A program made the translations under genes and the position numbers. From Candidatus Sulfotelmatobacter sp. (lineage in GTDB: Bacteria; Acidobacteriota; Terriglobia; Terriglobales; Acidobacteriaceae), in the NCBI GenBank assembly GCA_030041475.1, contig JASHNU010000014.1, positions 1-62,181 on the forward strand: 62,181 nucleotides of DNA. The letters run 5' to 3'. Within the stretch, counting starts at the first letter, position 1, and each line of letters starts with the position of its first letter. Of this stretch, positions 55,842 through 62,181 are shown piece by piece. The notes below the pieces were generated by a model. That model was not told the origin of the DNA. It did no database searches and saw only the letters and a list, made by a program, of their open reading frames with translations.

Positions 55842-56507
55842 ATGGCCAAACGGCGTTTCATTTTTTTTGACGTGGGCAATACTCTGCTCTTTCCCAACCG
55901 CGCCCGGATGCTGGCCCCACTGCCGGCAGCGCAGCATCCGCCGCTCGAACGCTGGCAGGCACTGGAGCGCCGGACCAAGCAGGAATTCGACGCCGGCATG
56001 CTGCGCGGCAGGATTGATCACGGCTTCTGGTGGACGTTTCACACTTATCTGCTCAACGAACTCGGCACGCCCGACTCCGCCGTGCGTGACGCGCTGGTCG
56101 AGAACACGCAGAACTCGGCCAACTGGGACCAGATTCTGCCCGGAACGCGCGACGTGCTGGACTCAATCGCGCAGGATTATGCGATCGCCGTGATCTCCAA
56201 CGCTGACGGCAGGATCGACGCCGTGCTGCGGCGTTGCGGGATTGCCGACTGCTTCGCCAGCATCACGGATTCAGGAGTCGTAGGTCACGAGAAACCGCAC
56301 TGGGAGATTTTCGCCGCCGCTCTGCGTGCCATGAAGGCTGAGGCCGCTGAGAGTCTTTATGTAGGCGACGTATACTCGGTCGACTACGTGGGCGCGCAGA
56401 ACGCCGGCATGGAGGCCGTTCTGTTCGATGTGGCCGGCGCATACCGCGAGCGCGAGGTGCCGCGCGTGGAATCGCTCACTGAGTTGAGGAATTGGCTTCG
56501 ACAGTAG
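55842..56507 (+). CDS. HAD-superfamily hydrolase
   Basis: A 221-residue protein. Motif I is FFDVGNTLL (D10, G12, T14), so the usual second Asp of DxDxT is replaced by Gly; motif II is VISNADG, and motif III/IV is GHEKPHWEIF with YVGDVYSVDYVGAQNAGM. A helical cap lies between motifs I and II. It is probably a phosphatase-like HAD-IA enzyme; the missing second Asp, normally the acid/base, makes hydrolase activity uncertain. The LysE gene follows 53 bp later. Confidence 0.88.
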   Translation: MAKRRFIFFDVGNTLLFPNRARMLAPLPAAQHPPLERWQALERRTKQEFDAGMLRGRIDHGFWWTFHTYLLNELGTPDSAVRDALVENTQNSANWDQILPGTRDVLDSIAQDYAIAVISNADGRIDAVLRRCGIADCFASITDSGVVGHEKPHWEIFAAALRAMKAEAAESLYVGDVYSVDYVGAQNAGMEAVLFDVAGAYREREVPRVESLTELRNWLRQ

Positions 56508-56518
56508 CGCTCGCTGGC

Positions 56519-56550
56519 ATGGAGTGATCTAACCATGGAGTCATCTAACC
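56519..56550 (+). repeat. 2 x 16-bp tandem duplication
   Basis: ATGGAGTGATCTAACC followed directly by ATGGAGTCATCTAACC, one mismatch, between the HAD and LysE genes. Confidence 0.8.
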
Positions 56551-56560
56551 TCGAGAACCA

Positions 56561-57199
56561 ATGTTGAATTCAACCCGTCTCCTTCTTTTCTTAACGGCGG
56601 CCGTGCTGTTGGCGATTGCGCCCGGACCAGGCATGCTCTACGTTCTGGCGCGTAGTCTCGCCGGCGGAAAACGCGAAGGCGTGCTCTCGGCATTGGGGAC
56701 ATTCCTCGGCGGCATGGCACATGTGCTGGCGGCAGCGTTAGGGATCTCTATTATCCTGGCGAGATCCGCGGCGGCGTTCGCCATGGTGAAGTACACGGGC
56801 GCGGCGTATCTCTGCTTTCTTGGGGTGCGCATGATTCTTGATGCACGCCGAGAGTCAGGAGCGGCGGAGATATCCCTGGACTCTGTCCGTCCGGTGCGCA
56901 ACCCGCTGTGGCAGGGCGTGGCGACTGAGGTGCTCAATCCGAAGACGGCTTTGTTTTTCCTCTCGTTCATTCCGCAATTCGTTGATCGTGGTCACGGACA
57001 CGTCTTTTTGCAATTCGTAGCGCTGGGAACGATCTCCGTTGTCCTGAACACGACTGCCGACTTGATTGTGATCGCTCTGGCGGGGCCTCTTGGTGAGTGC
57101 ATTCGCTCGTCGGCGACGTTCCGCAGGCGGCAGCGAACTGTCACCGGCGCGATCATGATCGGGCTCGGAACGTATTTGGCGTCGAGCGAGAGCAAGTAA
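56561..57199 (+). CDS. LysE family exporter
   Basis: A 212-residue permease with about six membrane helices. The LysE/RhtB signature appears as LAIAPGPGMLYVLARSLAGGKREGVLSALG near residues 16-45, and ATEVLNPKTALFFLSFIPQFVD near 126-147. These transporters export amino acids such as Lys, homoserine or threonine; the substrate is unknown. It may be co-transcribed with the HAD gene. Confidence 0.9.
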   Translation: MLNSTRLLLFLTAAVLLAIAPGPGMLYVLARSLAGGKREGVLSALGTFLGGMAHVLAAALGISIILARSAAAFAMVKYTGAAYLCFLGVRMILDARRESGAAEISLDSVRPVRNPLWQGVATEVLNPKTALFFLSFIPQFVDRGHGHVFLQFVALGTISVVLNTTADLIVIALAGPLGECIRSSATFRRRQRTVTGAIMIGLGTYLASSESK

Positions 57200-57244
57200 G
57201 CGAAGCTATCCGTTCCCGGCTCACGGCGAGAGGGCAGGCTTGGC

Positions 57245-57287
57245 GATAGGCAAGTTTGAGGAATCCCTTCGGCAAGTATTGCCTATC
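57245..57287. repeat. 9-bp inverted repeat with 25-bp loop
   Basis: GATAGGCAA (57245-57253) and TTGCCTATC (57279-57287) pair perfectly downstream of LysE. There is no T-run after it. The rest of the 270-bp gap to the next gene shows nothing else. Confidence 0.5.
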
Positions 57288-57470
57288 CGCTGTTGCAACA
57301 GGATGACTCCCTGCGCTCCGTATCGGAAAGAAGCTAGCGAATACCGCAAAAGTACCATTACGACGCATTAACAGAATCGTTCAGAAATGGCGAACAACGT
57401 GCTCCGGCCTGATCAGCGGGTGAACGCGCGGCACAGCGTGACCGTGTTGCCGACCGCGTGAGGAGCCGAC

Positions 57471-57770
57471 ATGCACGTCCACGGGACCCAAATGAATCCG
57501 TATGCGGCGCTCGACGCGCTTCGATCTGCGCAGAAAACCGCGGCGAAACGCCAGGCGGAACTGGTCCGCAAGGAACTGCTCGAATCCGCCTCGGAGCTGG
57601 CCGGCAAATCCGACCTCAGCGATGCCTGCGTGGTCAAGCTCGAATCGCGGCAAGAACCCCAGAGGCAGCCGCGGCGTCGCAATCACCTGAAGGAACAAAG
57701 TCTGCCGCAGCGAGAAGAAGAGTCAGCCGATCCCGAAACGGCTGACAACCATCTCTCGGACTGGGCATGA
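57471..57770 (+). CDS. Small charged protein of unknown function
   Basis: A 99-residue protein with AGGAG 7 bp before the ATG. A helical N-terminal half (NPYAALDALRSAQKTAAKRQAELVRKELLESASELAGKS), rich in Ala/Lys/Glu, is followed by a disordered, Arg/Gln/Glu-rich tail. It converges on bshC with an 11-bp gap. Family not recognised; flagellar or cell-surface adaptor roles are conceivable but unsupported. Confidence 0.5.
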   Translation: MHVHGTQMNPYAALDALRSAQKTAAKRQAELVRKELLESASELAGKSDLSDACVVKLESRQEPQRQPRRRNHLKEQSLPQREEESADPETADNHLSDWA

Positions 57771-57780
57771 ACGAGAAAGT

Positions 57781-59436
57781 CTACAGTTCCAGAATCTGGT
57801 GGTCGTGGCAGTCGGTGCGAATCGTGTCGTAGAGCTGGTGCAGGAACTCGCGTCCGTAGCGCGCCACATAGTAGATGCCGCCAATGGCGCGCTCCTGCAG
57901 GCCTTTGTCGGGATAAAGCGCCTGGCTAAGAACGTCGGCATGGCGCGCCACCAGCGCTCCTTTTTGCGTCTCCGCACGCGCTGCCTGCGCATACAATTTT
58001 TCGAGCTGGTGTTGCATTTTCGAGATGGAAGTCTCGGCCGCGTCCACCAGAGTGCGATCCAGCGTGGCCAGCTTCTCTTTGATCGTGAACAAGTGGGAAT
58101 CGAACGATTTCCTTGCCGAGTCAAACGCAGCCTGCAGGTCCGCAGGCAGACTGTGCGAGGCAAGCAGCTGCCGCAAGGGTTCAAAGCCGTTGAACGTATT
58201 GGTCACGCCGATTCCATAGCGCTCGAGCAGGCGCTGCGTTTTCGGTTCCACAATGGTCGCCGAAAAGCGCGGGATGACGGGCGTGGCGCGCCCGAGCAAC
58301 AGCTCGTACACGGCGCCGGCCTGGCCAAAGTACGCAGTTTCCGCTGCGCCGCCTGTGTAAGCGAGCGTGGGCAGCAGGTAGTCTTCAACGATCGGGCGCA
58401 GAAGAACGTTGGGGCTGAATTGTTCGGGAACGGACTGGATGCGGTCCAGCAATTCCGCGCGGGAAATCTTCTCGGCTGATTCCTCACTTCCAATCACGAA
58501 TTCATCCTTATCCTTACCGTTCTCGTAGCGATGATGGATCGCGGCGCGCGCCCCATGGTGCAAGGTGAACAGCAAGACCGACGACGGAGTCACCTTCACT
58601 TGCTGGTGATAGCCGGCCGACTCCAAAGCAGCCCCGCGGGCGATGAGCGCCCTGGACAGCTCCGCGACACGCTCGATCGTCGCGCGGTAAATCGGGGCTG
58701 CCACGCGGTGCAGTTCGGCGTCGGAGGCGTCGAGCACGATGACGCCCCAGTCGGCGAACAAGCGCGCGAACAAGCGAGCGAAAGCCGTCCCCAGCGTTTC
58801 CCTGGGACGATACGTTTCGCGTAGCAGCGTTGTCGCTTCCGTATCGCCGAGCAGCGCGGCAGCCTCCTCGACGACCGGCAGAATCTCTTCGCCCAGCTGC
58901 ACGGCGCTGACGGGCGCACCCGGAATGCTATGACTCGGCGTGGTCAGCGTCTGCAAAGCGCCTTCCGCGCCGGGTAAAGCAACATGGTTCACTTCGGCGA
59001 GATCGTGATCGTAAGTGGCCAGCCAGAAAATTGGGACCGAATCGACGCCAGCGGCTGTGGCCTCCTCGGCGAGTTTGACGGCTGTAAGCGCCTTGTAGAT
59101 GGCGAACATCGGTCCGCCGAACAGTCCGACCTGCTGGCCGGTTACGATGGCCGACGCGCCGTTACGGAGCCGGTCAAGATTGGCCAGCGTCTTGGGCGAG
59201 GCGGGCCCGTCTCCGTTCCACACCTTGTTCTGCCGCTCCAGAATCGCGCTGACCCGACGGCCCCGCGAGGCATCGTAGGAAATGCGCGAAGCTTCCTCTT
59301 TCACCCAATCGCGGATACGAGGCGGCCTGGGATAGAACGGCTGAACCTGGGGAGTGTACGCCAGAAAATCGGTGAAAAGGCGGGCGGCGTGCGGGATTTC
59401 GGAGAACGGCAGGCAGTTGGCCTTCACTGACAACAC
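57781..59436 (-). CDS. bshC: Bacillithiol synthase, cysteine-adding enzyme BshC
   Basis: A 551-residue protein, the normal length for BshC. Recognisable parts include the N-terminal FTDFLAYTPQVQPFYP, the core segment ASAIVTGQQVGLFGGPMFAIYKALTAVKLAEE and YDHDLAEVNHVALP, TGGAAETAYFGQAGAVYELL, and a long C-terminal coiled coil. It ligates cysteine to GlcN-malate as the last step of bacillithiol synthesis. BshA and BshB are not in the window. Two DinB-fold proteins 36-38 kb away could be bacillithiol users. Confidence 0.93.
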   Translation of the reverse strand: MLSVKANCLPFSEIPHAARLFTDFLAYTPQVQPFYPRPPRIRDWVKEEASRISYDASRGRRVSAILERQNKVWNGDGPASPKTLANLDRLRNGASAIVTGQQVGLFGGPMFAIYKALTAVKLAEEATAAGVDSVPIFWLATYDHDLAEVNHVALPGAEGALQTLTTPSHSIPGAPVSAVQLGEEILPVVEEAAALLGDTEATTLLRETYRPRETLGTAFARLFARLFADWGVIVLDASDAELHRVAAPIYRATIERVAELSRALIARGAALESAGYHQQVKVTPSSVLLFTLHHGARAAIHHRYENGKDKDEFVIGSEESAEKISRAELLDRIQSVPEQFSPNVLLRPIVEDYLLPTLAYTGGAAETAYFGQAGAVYELLLGRATPVIPRFSATIVEPKTQRLLERYGIGVTNTFNGFEPLRQLLASHSLPADLQAAFDSARKSFDSHLFTIKEKLATLDRTLVDAAETSISKMQHQLEKLYAQAARAETQKGALVARHADVLSQALYPDKGLQERAIGGIYYVARYGREFLHQLYDTIRTDCHDHQILEL

Positions 59437-59579
59437 TCCTCAACGGTTTGTGCAAACGAGTGTTGGACGTGAGACGGCATGCTTGGTTAGATAGCCTTCG
59501 CCAGATGCGCCCGCTTCGGATGACGCCTTACTAGAGATGCCTGAAATACCAGCAAGATGCAAGATTAAAGCTGGGCGGG

Positions 59580-60272
59580 ATGACCTCTGCGACGGAAGTC
59601 GCCCTCGCATCGGTTAAGATCGATCTGCCTAACATCGATCTGCCTAAAATGACGACTGCTCCGTTGCACATCACTCTGCCCCTCACGCTCGAGGGATCGG
59701 TGGTGCGGCTCGAACCGATCCGCCGCGAGCACGCGGAAATCTTCTGGGAAATTGCCAGGAATGACCTGGAGGACATTTTCCGCTGGATTCCCTACCGCAT
59801 GCAGACGCAGGATGACTTCCGAAAACTGGTCGACAAAATCTTTGTCGAGCAGGAGCGCGGTGAATCCGTGGCCTTCGCCACGGTCGAAAGGAAATCCGGC
59901 CGGACGATCGGCAGCACACGATTCATGAATATTCACCGCCTGAATCGCCGGGTTGAGATCGGGTCGACCTGGATCGTACCGGCGTGGCAACGCACCACGG
60001 TGAACACCGAAGCCAAATACCTGATGCTGCGCCACGCGTTTGAAGTCTGGGGATGCGTGCGGGTGGAGCTGAAGACCGATGCCTTGAATGAAAAGTCGCG
60101 GCGGGCGATTCTACGCCTTGGGGCAAAGGAAGAAGGCACGCTGCGGCGGCACGTGATCACGTGGAGCGGCCGCATCCGGGACAGCGTCTATTTCAGCATT
60201 CTGGACTCAGAGTGGCCGGAGGTGAAGGGAAGGCTGGAGGAAAACCTCACCGGAAAAATAGCGGCCCGATGA
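59580..60272 (+). CDS. GNAT family N-acetyltransferase, RimJ/RimL-like
   Basis: A 230-residue protein with Acetyltransf_3-type motifs: LEGSVVRLEPIRREHAEIFWEIA, then VEIGSTWIVPAWQRTTVNTEAKYLMLRHAFE and DALNEKSRRAILRLGAKEEGTLRRHVI. The first 23 residues include a 15-bp tandem duplication (59619-59648) giving IDLPN-IDLPK; an ATG right after it at 59649 may be the real start. The family acetylates protein N-termini or small amines; the substrate is unknown. Confidence 0.85.
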   Translation: MTSATEVALASVKIDLPNIDLPKMTTAPLHITLPLTLEGSVVRLEPIRREHAEIFWEIARNDLEDIFRWIPYRMQTQDDFRKLVDKIFVEQERGESVAFATVERKSGRTIGSTRFMNIHRLNRRVEIGSTWIVPAWQRTTVNTEAKYLMLRHAFEVWGCVRVELKTDALNEKSRRAILRLGAKEEGTLRRHVITWSGRIRDSVYFSILDSEWPEVKGRLEENLTGKIAAR

Positions 60273-60296
60273 GCACGACTCGGCACAACGCCGACT

Positions 60297-60743
60297 CTAT
60301 TCGCAGAATACTCTCACCTTTACCTTGGCGCGCTGGTCCTTCTGGTCGACATCGACGGTCAAGTCGCTGAGTTGTTCGACCAGTTCCTCCAGGTTCTCCG
60401 GCTTGATCTGCGTGAGATCGACGGGAATCCCCTTTTCATGCATCGCCAGATTCGCCTTTTGCAGGGCCGCGGTGGGAATCAGGTAAGCAAGCTTGACCCC
60501 TGCGCGGAGCAACTGCATGGGCACACGGACGTTGACTTTGGTCGGTCCGTCGTGACCTCCGTCGTCTTCAGAATCGACCTGCACGCGAAGATATTTCGGG
60601 CGTGTCTTCTCTGCCGACGCTGTATCTGAATCCGCGGAGCGCGCGGCCGGCTGTTCGACAGCCGAGATCAGGCGCTCGGCCTCGTCGGCGCTGATTTTTC
60701 CCTGCGACAGCATTTCGAGAATCTGACGGCGATGTTCATTCAT
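60297..60743 (-). CDS. SHOCT-like / YvlB N-terminal domain protein
   Basis: About 148 residues from the ATG at 60743; the open frame upstream is only repeat sequence. Residues 1-30 (HRRQILEMLSQGKISADEAERLISAVE) form a SHOCT-like motif; a disordered linker follows, then a beta-alpha region (KYLRVQVDSEDDGGHDGPTKVNVRVPMQLL, LEELVEQLSDLTVDVDQKDQRAKVKVRVFCE). Distal gene of the DUF2089 operon, with repeat copy D between it and the membrane protein. Exact role unknown. Confidence 0.75.
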   Translation of the reverse strand: MNEHRRQILEMLSQGKISADEAERLISAVEQPAARSADSDTASAEKTRPKYLRVQVDSEDDGGHDGPTKVNVRVPMQLLRAGVKLAYLIPTAALQKANLAMHEKGIPVDLTQIKPENLEELVEQLSDLTVDVDQKDQRAKVKVRVFCE

Positions 60744-60758
60744 GATGCGTCTCCCCCA

Positions 60759-60829
60759 GCGGCTAAAGCCGCGGTTGCCTTGCTTCGTAACGGCGCGGTC
60801 GCTGCGCGAGCCATGGCTAAAAGCCATGG
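60759..60829 (+). repeat. Paired mini-hairpin repeat, copy D
   Basis: GCGGCT-AA-AGCCGC at 60759-60772 and CCATGGCT-AAA-AGCCATGG at 60811-60829, both perfect, centres 54 bp apart. It lies in the 118-bp gap between the membrane-protein and SHOCT genes, in opposite orientation to their transcription. Confidence 0.75.
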
Positions 60830-60861
60830 CCTACCAAGCCGCGCCCTTTCAAACAGCTCGC

Positions 60862-61122
60862 TCACAAAATGTGGAACGACATGCCCGCGCTCCGATGCTC
60901 GACTTCAAGCTCGGTGTCGTTCAAAGCCCACAAGATCTGCCAGATCACGGCTACGCCGCGAAATGGATTCACGCCGCACACCAGGCAGGCGATGAAAATA
61001 AACGGCGTCGCGAGCACAGCGAGGGGCAGCAGCAGCAGCCACACCAGCACGAGCGGGATCCAAAGCCGGAAGGTGCGGCTTTCCTGGTTGCGCAGGCTAA
61101 CGACGGCGACAAAGGGGATCAT
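60862..61122 (-). CDS. Small membrane protein in DUF2089 operon
   Basis: An 86-residue protein with a long hydrophobic core (LWIPLVLVWLLLLPLAVLATPFIFIACLVCGV), perhaps two helices, and a hydrophilic C-terminus. Its ATG overlaps the DUF2089 stop by 4 bp (ATGA), so it is translationally coupled. I know of no function. Confidence 0.75.
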   Translation of the reverse strand: MIPFVAVVSLRNQESRTFRLWIPLVLVWLLLLPLAVLATPFIFIACLVCGVNPFRGVAVIWQILWALNDTELEVEHRSAGMSFHIL

Positions 61123-61520
61123 GACAATTCCTCCAGCTCCTTGATGGCGATTTGGGCAGTGATCTCTCCGCGCTGCAGCCGATCGAGAATCTCGGCCTTT
61201 GAGGGCGCGGGATTGGTCTCGACAAATTCCGTCTCTACGAACTCGAGGCTGTCGGCGATGCGAGTGAGCCGCGACTTGATGGTGGGGTAGCTGACGCCGA
61301 AAACGCGTTCCATCTCCTTGATCGAGCCGTGGGAGCGAACGAAGGCAGTGATGAAGACTTGGTCGTCCAGTGCAAGGCGGGCCAGTTGAGGCAGCTCGAA
61401 GCTGCCTTCGATGGCGATGCTTTTGTCGGCCAGCCGGACGCGCTCGACGACGATGGGGCGACCTTGAGTCAGCTGGGTCAAGTCCTGCCAGTCCTTTGAA
61501 GTTTTGATATCATCTGCCAT
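61119..61520 (-). CDS. DUF2089-type regulator
   Basis: A 133-residue protein. A beta-rich N-terminal part leads to a helix-turn-helix (LALDDQVFITAFVRSHGSIKEMERVFGVSYPTIKSRL, about residues 49-85) as in DUF2089, then a C-terminal SHOCT-like motif KAEILDRLQRGEITAQIAIKELEEL. It is the first gene of a three-gene minus-strand operon and has a very AT-rich promoter. It may regulate its own operon; not shown. Confidence 0.85.
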   Translation of the reverse strand: MADDIKTSKDWQDLTQLTQGRPIVVERVRLADKSIAIEGSFELPQLARLALDDQVFITAFVRSHGSIKEMERVFGVSYPTIKSRLTRIADSLEFVETEFVETNPAPSKAEILDRLQRGEITAQIAIKELEELS

Positions 61521-61539
61521 AGAATATTAATATAATGAA

Positions 61540-61568
61540 TATATATATTAAATAATTTAATTTGTCAA
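61540..61568 (-). promoter_or_regulatory. Strong sigma-70-type promoter for DUF2089 operon
   Basis: On the minus strand TTGACA (61568-61563), a 17-bp AT-only spacer and TATATA (61545-61540). The transcript would start about 10-13 bp before the ATG at 61520, and no Shine-Dalgarno is visible in that leader. Confidence 0.75.
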
Positions 61569-61652
61569 GCGAATTCTATTGAGAAAATCGACCGGACGAA
61601 ACGGCGGAACCGTAGTCGCAGACGGGGTCATCTAACAATTGGCTTCCGGCAA

Positions 61653-61681
61653 TTGACTTCCGGCGCGGTGAAACCTAGTCT
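61653..61681 (+). promoter_or_regulatory. Candidate ssrA promoter
   Basis: TTGACT (61653-61658), a 17-bp spacer and TAGTCT (61676-61681). The -35 lies in the second copy of a 14-bp tandem duplication (61637-61650 and 61651-61664, one mismatch; the first copy has TTGGCT). The mature tmRNA starts about 35 bp beyond the -10, which would leave a leader to be cut. Confidence 0.5.
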
Positions 61682-61715
61682 GGAGGTGGATCTTTCCAAG
61701 GCCAATCCCACCAGT

Positions 61716-62084
61716 GGGGGCGTCACGGTTTCGACGGAGATGCTTGCGGCCAAGAGGCATGCCGGGGTGCACACACCCGCAATCGCGTGCAAAATGATAA
61801 TTGCCAATCAACAGATGGCATACGCTGCTTAATTAATTAAGTAGCCGTCCTCCGCGGCTTTGCCCGTGGGCTGCGGTCAGGACGTCGCACAGCGGGCTGC
61901 TCTTTCCGGCTACGTCTGGGCTGGGAGGCTAAGACCTCAGACTAGCGACTGCGGTTTCTTGTCCGTTCTGAGCCGCAGGCGCGAACGTCTTCGGGTAATG
62001 CCGAGGGCAGGAACGCGACTACGCATGTAGGCTCTTGGCAAGTGACGTTTTCGGACGCGGGTTCGACTCCCGCCGCCTCCACCA
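61716..62084 (+). ncRNA. ssrA: Transfer-messenger RNA
   Basis: One-piece tmRNA. The 5' end GGGGGCG (61716-61722) pairs with CGCCTCC (62074-62080), followed by A and an encoded CCA at 62082-62084. The conserved GTCACGGTTTCGACGG follows the start and the T-arm GGTTCGACTCC is at 62060-62070. The tag frame begins with the resume codon GCC at 61803 and ends with TAA at 61830: ANQQMAYAA. The tag marks stalled proteins for degradation (AA-ending degron). Resume codon choice is inferred from the frame and the tag pattern. Confidence 0.95.
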
Positions 62085-62181
62085 AATCTACCCTCAACAA
62101 TCAAAAGACGTCAGTTTTGCGTGGAAACAGCTGTTCCTCGCAGATGACTCAAGATGGACTCGAGCATAGCTTCATTTCTTC
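62085..62181. other. Window end, no gene seen
   Basis: Nothing recognised. tmRNA 3' ends are known integration sites for mobile DNA, but nothing here shows an integrase or a repeated att sequence. Confidence 0.4.

Noticed and set aside
60744-60827. N-terminal 28 residues added to the SHOCT-like gene
   Set aside because: Encoded by the mini-hairpin repeat; the ATG at 60743 begins the recognisable motif.

Overview
The window is a GC-rich chromosomal segment that looks like Acidobacteriota, probably class Terriglobia (Koribacter / Acidobacteriaceae-like). The grounds are family content judged by eye: an Oar-type TonB receptor with an N-terminal carboxypeptidase-regulatory-like domain, a PknB-type kinase fused to a TolB/WD40-like propeller, a giant BNR/Ig-like secreted protein with a Cys-containing C-terminal anchor, two DinB-fold proteins plus BshC, and a tmRNA whose tag reads ANQQMAYAA. 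No database search was possible. Nothing looks like a phage, plasmid or insertion sequence; most of it is housekeeping and envelope genes in short operons, cut by small palindromic repeats.

Layout. 1-5.7 kb: 5' part of a TonB receptor with a PurR-like palindrome upstream, a LacI regulator, then a divergent TPR protein and an AsmA protein. 5.7-11.8 kb: LhgO-type oxidoreductase and a 1.6k-residue propeller/Ig protein. 11.9-14.7 kb: molybdate transporter modABC. 14.8-19.4 kb: PQQ-like propeller, a GT-C membrane glycosyltransferase carrying in-frame repeat insertions, a DUF3467 protein and a GAF-like protein. 19.4-24.1 kb: DUF1572/DinB, gpmI, DinB, a small membrane protein and eno, all on the minus strand. 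24.3-36.1 kb: two small genes, GH57 glycosidase, Ser/Thr kinase, glgB, a Sel1-repeat membrane protein and a fused LptF-LptG permease. 36.2-41.8 kb: a propeller lipoprotein, a CpxAR-like two-component pair and an MsbA-like exporter. 42-46.8 kb: two methyltransferases, an eight-blade propeller with DNA-level blade repeats, a bactofilin and an unknown secreted protein. 46.8-49.8 kb: mazG -> COG3375-like GNAT -> MenC/NSAR enolase-superfamily enzyme. 50.2-57.8 kb: glpD, a PstS-like mini protein, TPR protein, GDPD pair, HAD, LysE and small genes. 57.8-61.6 kb: bshC, a GNAT and a DUF2089 / membrane protein / SHOCT-like operon behind a very AT-rich promoter. 61.7-62.1 kb: ssrA (tmRNA).

How genes fit together. 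gpmI and eno are consecutive steps of lower glycolysis; GH57 and glgB act on alpha-glucan; GDPD and GlpD both handle glycerol-3-phosphate; LptFG, the MsbA-like exporter, AsmA, the GT-C enzyme and CpxAR-like genes serve the envelope; BshC with two DinB-fold proteins suggests bacillithiol chemistry; the MenC-like enzyme next to a COG3375 GNAT suggests N-succinyl amino acid racemisation rather than menaquinone synthesis.

The least expected signal is repeat structure. One family consists of paired mini-hairpins in which all eight stems share a CT-RA(A)-AG centre while the outer arms vary but stay complementary; three of the four copies sit in gaps between co-directional genes and one lies in frame inside the glycosyltransferase gene. 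A second repeat in the same gene shares 22 of 23 bases with an intergenic palindrome at 44.5 kb.
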